A stretch of 64,000 nt of DNA from contig CM072525.1 in the NCBI GenBank assembly GCA_036898135.1, positions 51,778,799-51,842,798 of the forward strand, read 5' to 3'. The DNA is from Oncomelania hupensis (Eukaryota > Mollusca > Gastropoda > Littorinimorpha > Pomatiopsidae). The position numbers and the translations under genes were made by a program. The notes under the pieces are model-generated. The model made no database searches, was not told the DNA's origin, and saw only the letters and a program-made list of their open reading frames with translations. Shown here in pieces: positions 55,445-64,000 of this stretch (positions are counted from its first letter, which is position 1; each line of letters opens with the position of its first letter).

Positions 55445-58120
55445 GGAAACAACCAAAAACCCCACCCACAACAAACACAGCAGTCTAATCAGAATCAGCA
55501 GAATTCGGATAACAAGAAAACCCAAAACTCGGTGAAACCGCCCGGTCAAGGTCAAAACCCCCGGAAATATTGTTCTAACTGCAAAAGAACTAACCATAAC
55601 ACCGTTGATTGCCGTAGAACAGCGAATCAAACGCACACAGTGGCTGTAAGTCAAACTAGTACCGTTGAACTGGAGACTTCAGATAAGTCCCGACCCCCAG
55701 TCAGTGAAACAGTTGAAGTGAACGGAAAAACCGCGTCATGTCTATACGACACCGGGTTATCGTACGATGCAATCGTCAGTCGAACTGTTGTAGCGGCTGA
55801 AGACATCACCGACGAGACCGTCACTTTGCAAGGCCCTGATCGATCCATACCCGCCTCCACCTTACCAATCGCGATAGTCCATGTAGACTCCCGATATGTG
55901 TCAGGAAAAGTAAAAGCGGCAGTAATGGATGCACCTTTGTATGACATCATACTAGGGTGTAAATATGTGTATTTAGGGACGCCGATTGCGCCTCAAGTGG
56001 TTGCATCAGTCCAAACTAGAACACAGATCAGACAGGACGCTGCAGATAATCTCCCTGCTAATCCGGCACCAGCCGAGATGAGGGCAGATCAACTAGCTGA
56101 CCCCACATTAGCTAAATGCTACAAAAAACTCCCTCAGGCGCATAACCCACCTAAGAAAGGAGAGTTCTTTGAGAAAAACGGACTACTGTACAGACAAACA
56201 GACCACGACCACTCTCAATTAGTTGTCCCTGCCAAACATAGACCACAGGTACTAGAGGTAGGACACTCCATTGCATTTAGCGGGCACATGGGCGTGAATG
56301 CAACAATTCAGAGAATTACCGCTCACTATCATTGGCCGGGAATAACAGGAGACATTACGCGCTTTGTCCGCTCCTGTCCCCAGTGCCAGAAGGTAGCATC
56401 AAAGAGATGGACCGTCCCAGTAACGCTAGGCGAAATGCCCGTCACCGGTACCCCATTCCACCGAGTAGCAGTAGACATCGTAGGCCCACTGCCGCTCACC
56501 GAAAAGCGCAAACACCTACGCGATGACGCAACATCCACAGATCATTTAATGGCTTTGTCAATAGCAGAAGAAGTCGAAGCAACAGAGGACTTGGCTATCG
56601 AGTATCCGCTGAAAAGCAGCGAGACGTACAGAGACGTAGCTATCAACCCAAAACTATCGACAGACAGACAAAGACAGATAATGGAGATAGTTGCACAACA
56701 CCAAGCAGTGTTGACGGACATACCGGGACAGACACCGTTAGTTGAAGTGACAATGACCTTGACTGACACTACCCCTGTCCGAGTAAAACCGTACCCTATC
56801 CCTCTTGCCAAACAAACCGCTGTCAAGCAGGAGATAGCCACCCTATTAGAGGCTGGAATAATTTCCCCCTCAACCTCCCCATACAGCGCTGGAATAGTCC
56901 TATTACGCAAACCAAGCGGAGAACATCGCTTATGCATTGACTACCGCAGACTGAATGCCGTGACGGAATTCCAAGCCGAACCGCTACCAGACACAGCACA
57001 GCTGTTCGCGAAATTGCATAACGCAAAATACTTTTCGCGAATAGACCTAAGCAAAGGGTACTATCAGATACCGGTGCCAGAGCACCTAAGACCGTATCTA
57101 GCCTTCAGTACAGCTGATGGCCACTATGAGTTCAATGTCTTACCGTTTGGACTGAACAACGCACCAAGCATTTTCTCACGCATGATGAAACAACTTCTCG
57201 CGCCCATTCAAGAAGAAGAACTCCATCACTTTATGGACGATATCTTAATCGCGACCCACACCTGGGATGACCATTTAAGACTTCTCTCTACCGTTCTTCA
57301 GCGACTTAGGGAAACCGGACTAACAGCCCGACCGACAAAGTGCCTGCTAGGATACGAAGAGATAGAATTTCTCGGTCACACACTCAGACACGGCAGTCTT
57401 CTTCCGGAAGACAAGAACATCGCGAAAATGAACAAGGCACCGCGCCCGATAAACAAGAAGGATGTGCAATCGTTTCTAGGCCTATGTGGCTACCACCAGA
57501 AATTCGTTGCCAACTTCAATTCCATCGCCGCGCCATTGTCTGATCTAACCAAGAAGAAAGCGCCCGAGAAAGTAGAATGGAATGCCGAGTGCGAAGATGC
57601 GTTCCAAACCCTGAAAGCTAGACTTACCTCACAACCCATCCTGAAGTTGCCCGATGCAACCCAACCATTCGTGTTACGCACAGACGCGAGTAATCAAGGT
57701 TTAGGAGCAACCCTACTACAATCTGACCCCAATGACTCTACACTCCTCCTGCCAGTCGCGTATGCCAGCCGGAAATTAAACAAAGCTGAACACAATTACG
57801 CAACAGTAGAAAAAGAATGTTTGGCATTGGTCTGGGCCATCCAGAAATTCCAGATGTATTTGTATGGCGCTCATTTCAAGGTGCAGTGCGATCACCAACC
57901 CTTAACCTTCCTTGCGTCATCGCAGAAACTCAACGCCAGACTCATGCGTTGGTCATTCTTGCTACAGCCCTACTCATTTCATGTAGAATACATACCCGGA
58001 AAGAGTAACCACGGAGCTGACTACCTCAGCAGATACCCCGTGCCCACTGTAGACAAACCTAACCTTGCTTCCAACCCCTCACAGTTGCGGGTGGATGCAC
58101 CCAGCTTTGTACCCCAGTGA
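55112..58120 (+). CDS. Gypsy B gag end-protease-integrase stub-RT-RNase H
   Basis: A 1002-codon open frame continuous with gag beyond the TAG; 55112 is a computed TTG, not a true start. Capsid end at residues 1-100; zinc knuckle CSNCKRTNHNTVDC (154-167); protease CLYDTGLSYDAIVS with DTG at 213-215 and PLYDIILGCKYV. Integrase H2C2 finger 384-425 (GHSIAFSGHMG, CPQCQ) and the first core strand VAVDIVGPLP (about 452-461). The rest of the core is deleted in frame. RT 550-760 (SRIDLSKGYYQI, LPFGLNNAPSIFSRMM, FMDDIL) and RNase H 855-976 (RTDASNQGLGATLL, EKECLALVWAI, DHQPLTFL, GADYLSRYP) look intact. The order is PR-INT-RT-RH. Integration in cis would be impossible. Confidence 0.95.
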   Translation: MVWFELTSETYRKKLRNSRKEKGESYSQFVDRLDTYLRKWLALSNLEESFEDLAELILSEQLRDAMTPETRMFTAEQGAENLADLIKLADRYTTAHENEAKRKVTDKPSRDGNNQKPHPQQTQQSNQNQQNSDNKKTQNSVKPPGQGQNPRKYCSNCKRTNHNTVDCRRTANQTHTVAVSQTSTVELETSDKSRPPVSETVEVNGKTASCLYDTGLSYDAIVSRTVVAAEDITDETVTLQGPDRSIPASTLPIAIVHVDSRYVSGKVKAAVMDAPLYDIILGCKYVYLGTPIAPQVVASVQTRTQIRQDAADNLPANPAPAEMRADQLADPTLAKCYKKLPQAHNPPKKGEFFEKNGLLYRQTDHDHSQLVVPAKHRPQVLEVGHSIAFSGHMGVNATIQRITAHYHWPGITGDITRFVRSCPQCQKVASKRWTVPVTLGEMPVTGTPFHRVAVDIVGPLPLTEKRKHLRDDATSTDHLMALSIAEEVEATEDLAIEYPLKSSETYRDVAINPKLSTDRQRQIMEIVAQHQAVLTDIPGQTPLVEVTMTLTDTTPVRVKPYPIPLAKQTAVKQEIATLLEAGIISPSTSPYSAGIVLLRKPSGEHRLCIDYRRLNAVTEFQAEPLPDTAQLFAKLHNAKYFSRIDLSKGYYQIPVPEHLRPYLAFSTADGHYEFNVLPFGLNNAPSIFSRMMKQLLAPIQEEELHHFMDDILIATHTWDDHLRLLSTVLQRLRETGLTARPTKCLLGYEEIEFLGHTLRHGSLLPEDKNIAKMNKAPRPINKKDVQSFLGLCGYHQKFVANFNSIAAPLSDLTKKKAPEKVEWNAECEDAFQTLKARLTSQPILKLPDATQPFVLRTDASNQGLGATLLQSDPNDSTLLLPVAYASRKLNKAEHNYATVEKECLALVWAIQKFQMYLYGAHFKVQCDHQPLTFLASSQKLNARLMRWSFLLQPYSFHVEYIPGKSNHGADYLSRYPVPTVDKPNLASNPSQLRVDAPSFVPQ

Positions 58121-58223
58121 CCTCTTCCCCAGTACTCTATGTAAATAATGCATGTACATATTTGCGCCACCATTTCAGTACCAATTCTTACCTACGTGTA
58201 AGAATAGTTTTTGGGGGGGCCTA

Positions 58224-59807
58224 TGTAACAGCAGAAATATTGACGACAAACATGTAGGAAATTAGCTTAGCGAAACAGAGATACCATCGAAACGAAACTG
58301 GACATTAATACAACAGTTAGCTAACAAGCAGCACACACATGGCAAATTAACGTCCTTGAAACAGTCACACCGCCGATAGCTACCGATACCATCAACAGAC
58401 TTAGCGACCAAGAATGTTAACTAGCATACTTTAGTCAAAAACTAACCATAGCGTTGTCTTCGATTAACTAACTTACTGCACCATGAGACACTAAGTAGCT
58501 CACTCCAGCCAAAAGTTACCAAGATGATGTCACCCGTATTGGGCAGGCACCGCTTATCGTTATTACATCTATCCTACCCTCGAACCCTGACACTCCACTT
58601 TAAAGATAATTATGCGTGTCCGGTGACAAGAGAGAGGGGGAGGAACTATTCAAATTAGAACCATAACTCTGTAGATGCGAGAGTAAAGAAAACGAGAGCT
58701 AAAAACGATTGGTCAGAAGACTACTAGGGACTTTTGCATACCCTTGGGGACCAAAAATCAGCTAGTCAGTCGCAAAAGAACTGTTAAGCTGTGAGGGTCG
58801 ACCAAAGGAACAAACTGCAGTGTTCGTCTATCTCCATCTCATCAAGAGAGTGTTAGAGACGTAAAAGACGATTTCACGAGTCCCAGAGTCCACAAGTAAG
58901 ATAACACTAGTAGTTTTGATATGTGTATGTTTATTGTATATTGATTGCCATGTATTAATAATATGTTCTTGATATATATATATAGTTACAGAAACAGATT
59001 ATTGTTTCTGAGACAGTATGCATGTGGATTGATGTATTCTAGCCTTAAGATTCGAATTGAATTGTGCATATGGGAACCCTGCAGGTGTCTGATGCTATAG
59101 ACACTTTGCAGAGGAGACCGCACACTTATAGCTAACGAGAATACTGTAGCCAGAGCTCCGACTTTTACGGGTCGGACCTGGGATCACGTTTGTGGAGACG
59201 AACGCCTGACCGTCGCTCCCGTGGAACCAAGGAGAACTACCACGATTCTACCTGACCACGTCCAAACCCCACAGCTTCAAGAGCGCCTCGACTTACCTTA
59301 GCTAAGTCACCCACAAGAACTGAGTCATACCCTCGAGAAACTAGAACCTTTGAAACTTACGAACAGTGAAAATCGTAACCGCAGGTAGCAAATGACGAAA
59401 GAAACCTGTTAAAACATTTTCCCAGCACTTGGAACTATATTACTTATTAATTTACCGATTAATGCAGAAATGTTAAAGTTTGTGTTGAATATATAAAAAG
59501 TGAAATTACATACATACGACTGGTGTCATTCTATTTGTATTGTTGTGTAGTTATTAGTTTTCTTCTCTTGAGACATAATAATCTAGTCTTTTGATTAGGC
59601 ATCACCGGTTCTCAAGTTGAGCCAAATGATACTAAAATTCCCGAGAACAAATATAAATTTTATGTGACCAAAGTACCGTGATCTGTCTCTCACACCACTT
59701 TAGGACTTCTGGTAAAAGAACGATCGATAGTGGTAGCGCATCGCCCATCTATCAATAAGTCTTACCCCCTAGTAAGATAAACGTATCTTCTCCAGAATAT
59801 CATCACA
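58224..59807 (+). repeat. Gypsy B 3' LTR
   Basis: 1584 bp, preceded by TTTTTGGGGGGGCCTA as a short polypurine-like tract. Almost identical to the 5' LTR. Confidence 0.95.
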
Positions 59808-59812
59808 GTTTT

Positions 59813-60916
59813 ACTCGGAAGAATGACGCTCCCGCCGCAAAACTGATGGTCAGATCTATTGTTTTGCCGTTGATTGGAGAACCGCCTCTGCCGGTTGCCC
59901 GCCGCTGCATTGTCCATACTGCTCCGCTGTCCGCTACTTTTGTTTTGAGGACAGTTAGCCGCTCTGTGGTCTGTAGCGTTGCAGGTGAAACAGCCTCTTG
60001 AATGCCCTTCCCTGGGAGGAGGCGTGGAGTCAGTGTGTCTCTGGCTCGTCTGGCTCCCCTGGATCTGGTTCCCATGGTTTGCAGTCTTCTGAAAATGTTT
60101 CGTCGCGCTGGGTGGCCCCAGGGTTTTCCTATGAGCGATGAGATATCTTTCAGCAGCCTCAGTCACATCTTTAAGCGTCTGCAGCTTTTGTTCTTCTAAG
60201 TGGGTCGCTAGGTCCTTGTGACAGGCATTGAGAAATTGTTCTTTCACAATCAGGTCATGGAGACTGTCGTAAGACTTCCTTTCGCCTGATAACTCCACCC
60301 ACTTGTGTAGATATGACGACAGGCGCTCCACAAACTGCTTTGGCGTCTCGTCTGACTTAGGCCGGCATTCACGGAAGCGTTTACGGTAGCCCTTCTCTGT
60401 AAAGTTGTAGCACTGCAATAGGGCCTCTTTCAAGACGTCGTAGTCTTTAGCGTCATCGTCCGACAATCTGGTGTAGACGTCAAGTGCTTGCCCCGTCAGA
60501 AGTGCACTTAGTCGAATCGCCCAGTCTTGAGGTTGCCAGTTAGAGCTTTTGGCAAACCTTTCAAATCTCGCCAAATAACTGTCAATCTGGTCCTTCCCGT
60601 CGACGAACGCTGGCAATTTTGGAGCTTTGTTGTCACTGATAATTTGTGGCGCATTCTGCTGTTGCTGGATGCGCGTCATTTCTAGCTGGAACTCAAGACG
60701 CTTCAGCTCGAATTCTCTGTCTTTTTCTTGTCGCTGCTCTTCTCTTTCTTGACGCCGCTCTTCTAATTCTCTTTCTTCACGCCGTCGCTCATCTTCTCTT
60801 TCTTCACGCTGACGTTGTTCTTCTCTTTCTTGTATTCTCTCATGAGACTTGACGTACTCCGTCAGCTGTTTGCCTTTTAGATTCAGTTGCATCCCTTTCT
60901 GCCAGAAGTCAGCCAT
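59813..60916 (-). CDS. Gypsy A1 gag
   Basis: The minus-strand start MADFWQKGMQLNLKGKQLTE is at 60916. An E/R/Q-rich coiled coil follows (about residues 25-80), then the capsid-like region (KLPAFVDGKDQIDSYLARF, NWQPQDWAIRLSALLTGQAL, YRKRFRECRPKSDETPKQF, RKSYDSLHDLIVKEQFLNAC) and a zinc knuckle CFTCNATDHRAANC. It is open over about 365 codons until CGGSVILPSK, where element B interrupts it; the computed frame past 59812 is B sequence. In A2 gag continues straight into protease at this point. Confidence 0.9.
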
Positions 60917-61418
60917 CTTGATGCTTCTGGAAAGTTCTTTTTCTAGAAAGTTCTTGACTGTGCTGTACCTTTCTAGACTGTTCTAGAACAGCACGCTTTC
61001 TGCAGTAGCGCTGATGCTTGCCACTAGTCGCCTTCGCTGACGCAGGCCCCGCTGTCCTCGTCGTATGCGACGCTGCACCACGCTGGTGTTGATGTACACG
61101 CTCCTGTGCTGAAGTAGACGCGACGTCCGCTCGACGCTCGCTGTAACACTGGCGATGTAGCTCCGAGACTGTCCCTCGACGTAGTCTTACGGTAGCCACG
61201 TAGTCCCGATCTGTTGTTCGCTCACGAAGCAACTCTTCAGCGACTACACGCCCTTGCAGTCAACCCGAACCTATCGGTGATGTAGTCCCAGTATGTTGGC
61301 CCCTCTCGACGCAACTCGTTGGCGGCTACCCTCGATGACTGCCTCTCGTAACGTTGACTCGCTTGTTGTCGCAGTTGAACCCTTGGCTATGGCGTGAATC
61401 GCGGCTTGACCCCCAAAA

Positions 61419-62035
61419 TGTTACACTCCGTTTGATGTTGGTGTTTTTCTATCAGTATCTGATTCAGCCCCGATGCTTGAATTCCTGATAGTTGTGTAAC
61501 TCAGATTCGTTTATCCACGCAGCCCATCCAAACAGCATACAAGTCACAAAGTCGACGTATGAAGTTTTCCACTTTTATTCAGCACACATCAACAACTGCA
61601 TACAATTCTCAACTCAACTCAACAACTTTCACAGCAACCTTTTTTCACAACACACAAAGCATCGAATATATAATTTTTTCTATCCTTCGAGATGACCACA
61701 GTTTGTTCTAGAAATGACGCATTACAACTAACCAATCAGAATTAAAGATCGTCATCACTGACTTACGCCATACATCTCTCCACACATACCCCGAACCTTC
61801 TCTTACTTCGACAATCATCCCGAAACTTCGATCGATAGTAAACAAGGAGATCCAGAGTATTCTCTAACAATATCGACCAACGAAAATTATCCACGTTATA
61901 CAAAGCCTCTCCTAACAACAATGCAAACTCAAATCAAAGGTAAATAAACTCCATTATTGAATACTTTGCAAAACGAAACGATTAGATCTATCGTGCGCGC
62001 TTCCGACATACTTTCGTACGCGTTTCAACGTAACA
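61419..62035 (-). repeat. Gypsy A1 5' LTR
   Basis: 617 bp, TGTTACACTCCG...CAACGTAACA, homologous to 345-990. The PBS side (minus strand TGGGGGTCAAGCCGCGATTC) lies just left of it, after the bases TTT. Confidence 0.9.
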
Positions 62036-62331
62036 AACACAAACCAAATCGACTTCGTGGTTATAGATTATGTTAACACAAAACACAGATATGGAAGTAA
62101 CTAAATGCAAACCATTATCACAATACAAAGGATATTCCACATAAAACGATCACTTTTAGTACACAAAAATAGGATGATGAGCCATACGTTTCCTCATAGC
62201 TGTGTATACTGCAGAGAGCGTGGCGTTGGCGTCTGCATCTGGATTTGCCGCGCTAGGCTCCAAGCTTCGCTAAAAATAGCTTGCACATATTGGCAGAGAG
62301 TACAAGTTTTACACAGGGCTGCACTGGCGTG
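62036..62331. other. Right arm of the 13.7-kb insertion
   Basis: About 300 bp without a recognisable gene. It ends ...CACTGGCGTG before the duplicated TGGG, so its terminal CGTG is inverted relative to the CACG at 48660. Confidence 0.6.
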
Positions 62332-63063
62332 TGGGGCATAGGCCTGGATGATGGTGATGTTGAAAGGGGCTGCTCTCAGGCGGATGGTAATGAGTCTACT
62401 GGAGACTGGGCGGCAACCCATGACAGTGGCTAGAATGTTCTTGTGGATCAAGAATCCAACGCCGTGTTCGTGCCTGTCATCTCTACCGCTGAAATAGAGC
62501 TTGTGGCCTCTGTCGGTCGTTGTTTCACCTAGGCCTTTCCAGCGCAGTTCGTTGATGCCTAGAACGTTCTATCGATAGTGGTCCAACTCGTGGGCCAGTT
62601 CTTCTAATTTTCCTTCCGCAGTTAGGGTCCTGACATTCCAGGTTCCTATGACGATGTTGTTTCTCGTGCGGATCTTGCTAAATTGTCCATCAGTAGCATA
62701 CTTAACACCTCCGTCCTGGTGGCCAACGGAAGGCGCGGTCCTTGTGCCGGGCGACGACCGATCCGGTATGGAATTAGTGGATTGTGTCATCATGTAGTGT
62801 GTCTGGGGCAAAAAAGACCTGGCGGTGCCCAATCCTCTCCAGGCTGTTGGCCACAGCCGAAATCCACGAATACAGTGTGGCTCGCCTTGGTCCTGAGCAC
62901 ATGGTCGTTGAACCTGTAGTAACGTGAGGTTCCTCCGCCGTGGCCGGTGACTTCTGTGTAGAAGACTTTCGCCCAGTGATGCCGTGCTAACATCACCCCT
63001 GTTAGTCGCCTCTTACGACACGCCGGGAAACGTTGGGTCTATTCTATTTAATGCCCGAACCCA
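62332..63063 (-). pseudogene. RTE LINE 5' UTR and endonuclease N-terminal half
   Basis: After a noncoding leader from 63063, the minus-strand frame reads NNIVIGTWNVRTLTAEGKLE and LAHELDHYR, then TAG (62566-62568) in the place of a codon in WNVLGI-type sequence. Then come EHGVGFLIHKNILATV, SSRLITIRLRAAPFNITIIQ and AYAP. The GTWNVRTL and R...I..R blocks are the start of the APE-type endonuclease. It breaks at AYAP|, exactly where 48655 resumes with TSDYDDSEVEDF. Confidence 0.85.
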
Positions 63064-63074
63064 CAGATATGTAC

Positions 63075-63390
63075 ACTACTGGCAAATAATTGTGGAATTC
63101 ATTGGAATGAAGAGTGTGACAAGTCAGCCAAAGAGGGAACACTAAGACCATTAGATTCTAGTTCTGTCAAAAAATTGAGTATGTGTTATCAAGATTTGTA
63201 TTCTTTATAAAAAAAAGCACTATGCCAAGATACTAGCATTAAAAAGGATTTGTTCGCGATAGTTGTCAAAATTAATATACAAGTTAAGAATGAATGCATG
63301 CAATACTAAATATTCCACAAATATTCAGTGTATGTGTTGCAAAAATATATCTGTTTACAATATTTTATTTGAATGCCCAGTTTTAAATTC
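63075..63390 (+). pseudogene. LINE C-terminal fragment (I/Nimb-like)
   Basis: Plus-strand peptides CGIHWNEECDKSAKEG (RNase H end) and, after breaks, KLIYKLRMNACNTKYS and CMCCKNISVYNILFECPVL (a C/C/H/C zinc-knuckle tail). Relative of 1280-1990. An RTE 3'-end scrap (tcctatcctatccc) follows at 63392-63408. Confidence 0.6.
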
Positions 63391-63409
63391 CTGTCCTATC
63401 CTATCCCCT

Positions 63410-64000
63410 AACACGGAGCCAAATCACAACACAAAAAAAACTTGTTACCTGTGGTAACCGTAGGTTGTTGTGCACAGATAGGCGAGCAGAAGCATTTGTA
63501 AACAGGCAGATAAACAGATATAGATAAACACATCTGTTTATCTGTCTGAAGTCGCACTGTCATCTTCCTTCTGGTGTAGAAGTATGGATGACCGCCGATG
63601 TCTCACCAATCGCACTTTCCCCGTTGTCCGAGACAACCCCGTATGTCCAGGTGTATGAAGCTAACCAGCCTCCCGTAGGCAGCTAAAACAATATATACAT
63701 ATATACACTCGTCAATACTCTGATTATTGCAATCATATTATTTGGCTTTGTTACATCCTTGCTCATCTCTCTTAGTTTCTTCACTCTTTCAATTCCGCTC
63801 CATATGTGATCGTTTCTTCCCTTCTCCCACAATGTTATCCATATCAGGTATAGTTATTTCATGAATGAAAATTACTATCAACATACTCACACCTTCTATT
63901 CATTCTACATTATCTACAACTCTATAATTTTAGCCACGTGTAATTAATAACATTATTGCATCAATAAAAATTATGTTTCATCTTAGTGGATAACAGCTCA
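63410..64000. other. Noncoding stretch at the right edge
   Basis: No gene recognised. A short inverted repeat (ataaacagatatagataaac/atctgtttatctgtct) lies at about 63510-63550. Confidence 0.5.

Larger units (their letters stand above)
52535..59807 (+). mobile_element. Gypsy B (Gmr1-like order), young insertion
   Basis: LTRs at 52535-54116 and 58224-59807 lie within GTTTT duplications (52530-52534, 59808-59812), inside A1 between gag and protease. By eye the LTRs differ by six substitutions, all transitions, and one TA-repeat unit over about 1580 bp (about 99.6% identity). The internal region carries PBS, gag, and protease-integrase stub-RT-RNase H. Only about 100 bp separate RNase H from the 3' LTR, so no integrase follows RT. 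Confidence 0.95.
50165..62035 (-). mobile_element. Gypsy A1 (Gmr1-like order), interrupted by Gypsy B
   Basis: Minus-strand order from the right: LTR (61419-62035), PBS side, gag (60916-59813), [B inserted], protease-integrase-start of RT (52534-50165). The RT body, RNase H and 3' LTR are deleted; only a scrap of the RT end ([19 protein letters not shown]) remains. It is the best-preserved member of the family of A2 and of the LTR at 345. The left boundary at about 50165 is approximate. Confidence 0.85.

Overview
The window is animal nuclear DNA. It has spliced exons with canonical acceptors and donors, an AT-rich background, many microsatellites, and mostly retrotransposon sequence. The host gene (CUB-like, LDLa-like and C-type lectin modules), the mix of RTE, CR1, Gypsy and BEL elements, and the SINE types fit a mollusc, most likely a gastropod. 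That assignment is inference. Nothing prokaryotic was seen.

Host genes. Two tandem paralogues of a CUB/LDLa/C-type-lectin gene lie on the + strand. Copy 1 has a CUB-LDLa exon at 3963-5936, split by a solo LTR, and a lectin exon at 13132-13355. Copy 2 has an intact CUB-LDLa exon at 25459-26501 and a lectin exon at 39168-39391. First exons and the rest of the lectin domain were not found. In both copies the last 3' part of the lectin exon plus its 5' splice site is amplified as a 55-bp tandem array.

Mobile layer. Positions 1-6 kb hold an LTR, LINE scraps and RTE tails. From 6 to 12 kb there is a decayed minus-strand Gypsy element (A2) with a 2-kb solo LTR inside it. From 12.5 to 15 kb there is a tRNA-like SINE head and a small hAT element. 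From 15 to 21 kb there are Gypsy, BEL/Pao and rearranged RTE pieces. From 21 to 24 kb there is an inverted CR1-like LINE. From 26.7 to 29.2 kb a pogo/Tigger relic sits in an AAT microsatellite. From 30.7 to 37.3 kb there is a SINE, a deleted K02A2.6-type Gypsy element and a second 2-kb solo LTR. From 40.2 to 45.9 kb a deleted Gypsy element (C) lies in the lectin array.

From 46.0 to 63.1 kb there is a multi-level nest. The lectin array contains a full-length RTE LINE (46057-63063, 11-bp target duplication). The LINE is opened by a 13.7-kb insertion (48660-62331, 4-bp duplication), which contains Gypsy A1, which contains Gypsy B (52535-59807, 5-bp duplication). Removing the 13.7-kb insertion plus one 4-bp copy restores the LINE frame.

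Main novelty. Several Gypsy lineages here (A1, A2, B, D and probably C) place integrase between protease and reverse transcriptase. This is the Gmr1-like order, unlike the canonical RT-RH-INT order of the K02A2.6-type element at 31-35 kb. Element B is the youngest insertion, yet it lacks most of the integrase core and has a stop in gag, which suggests mobilisation in trans.
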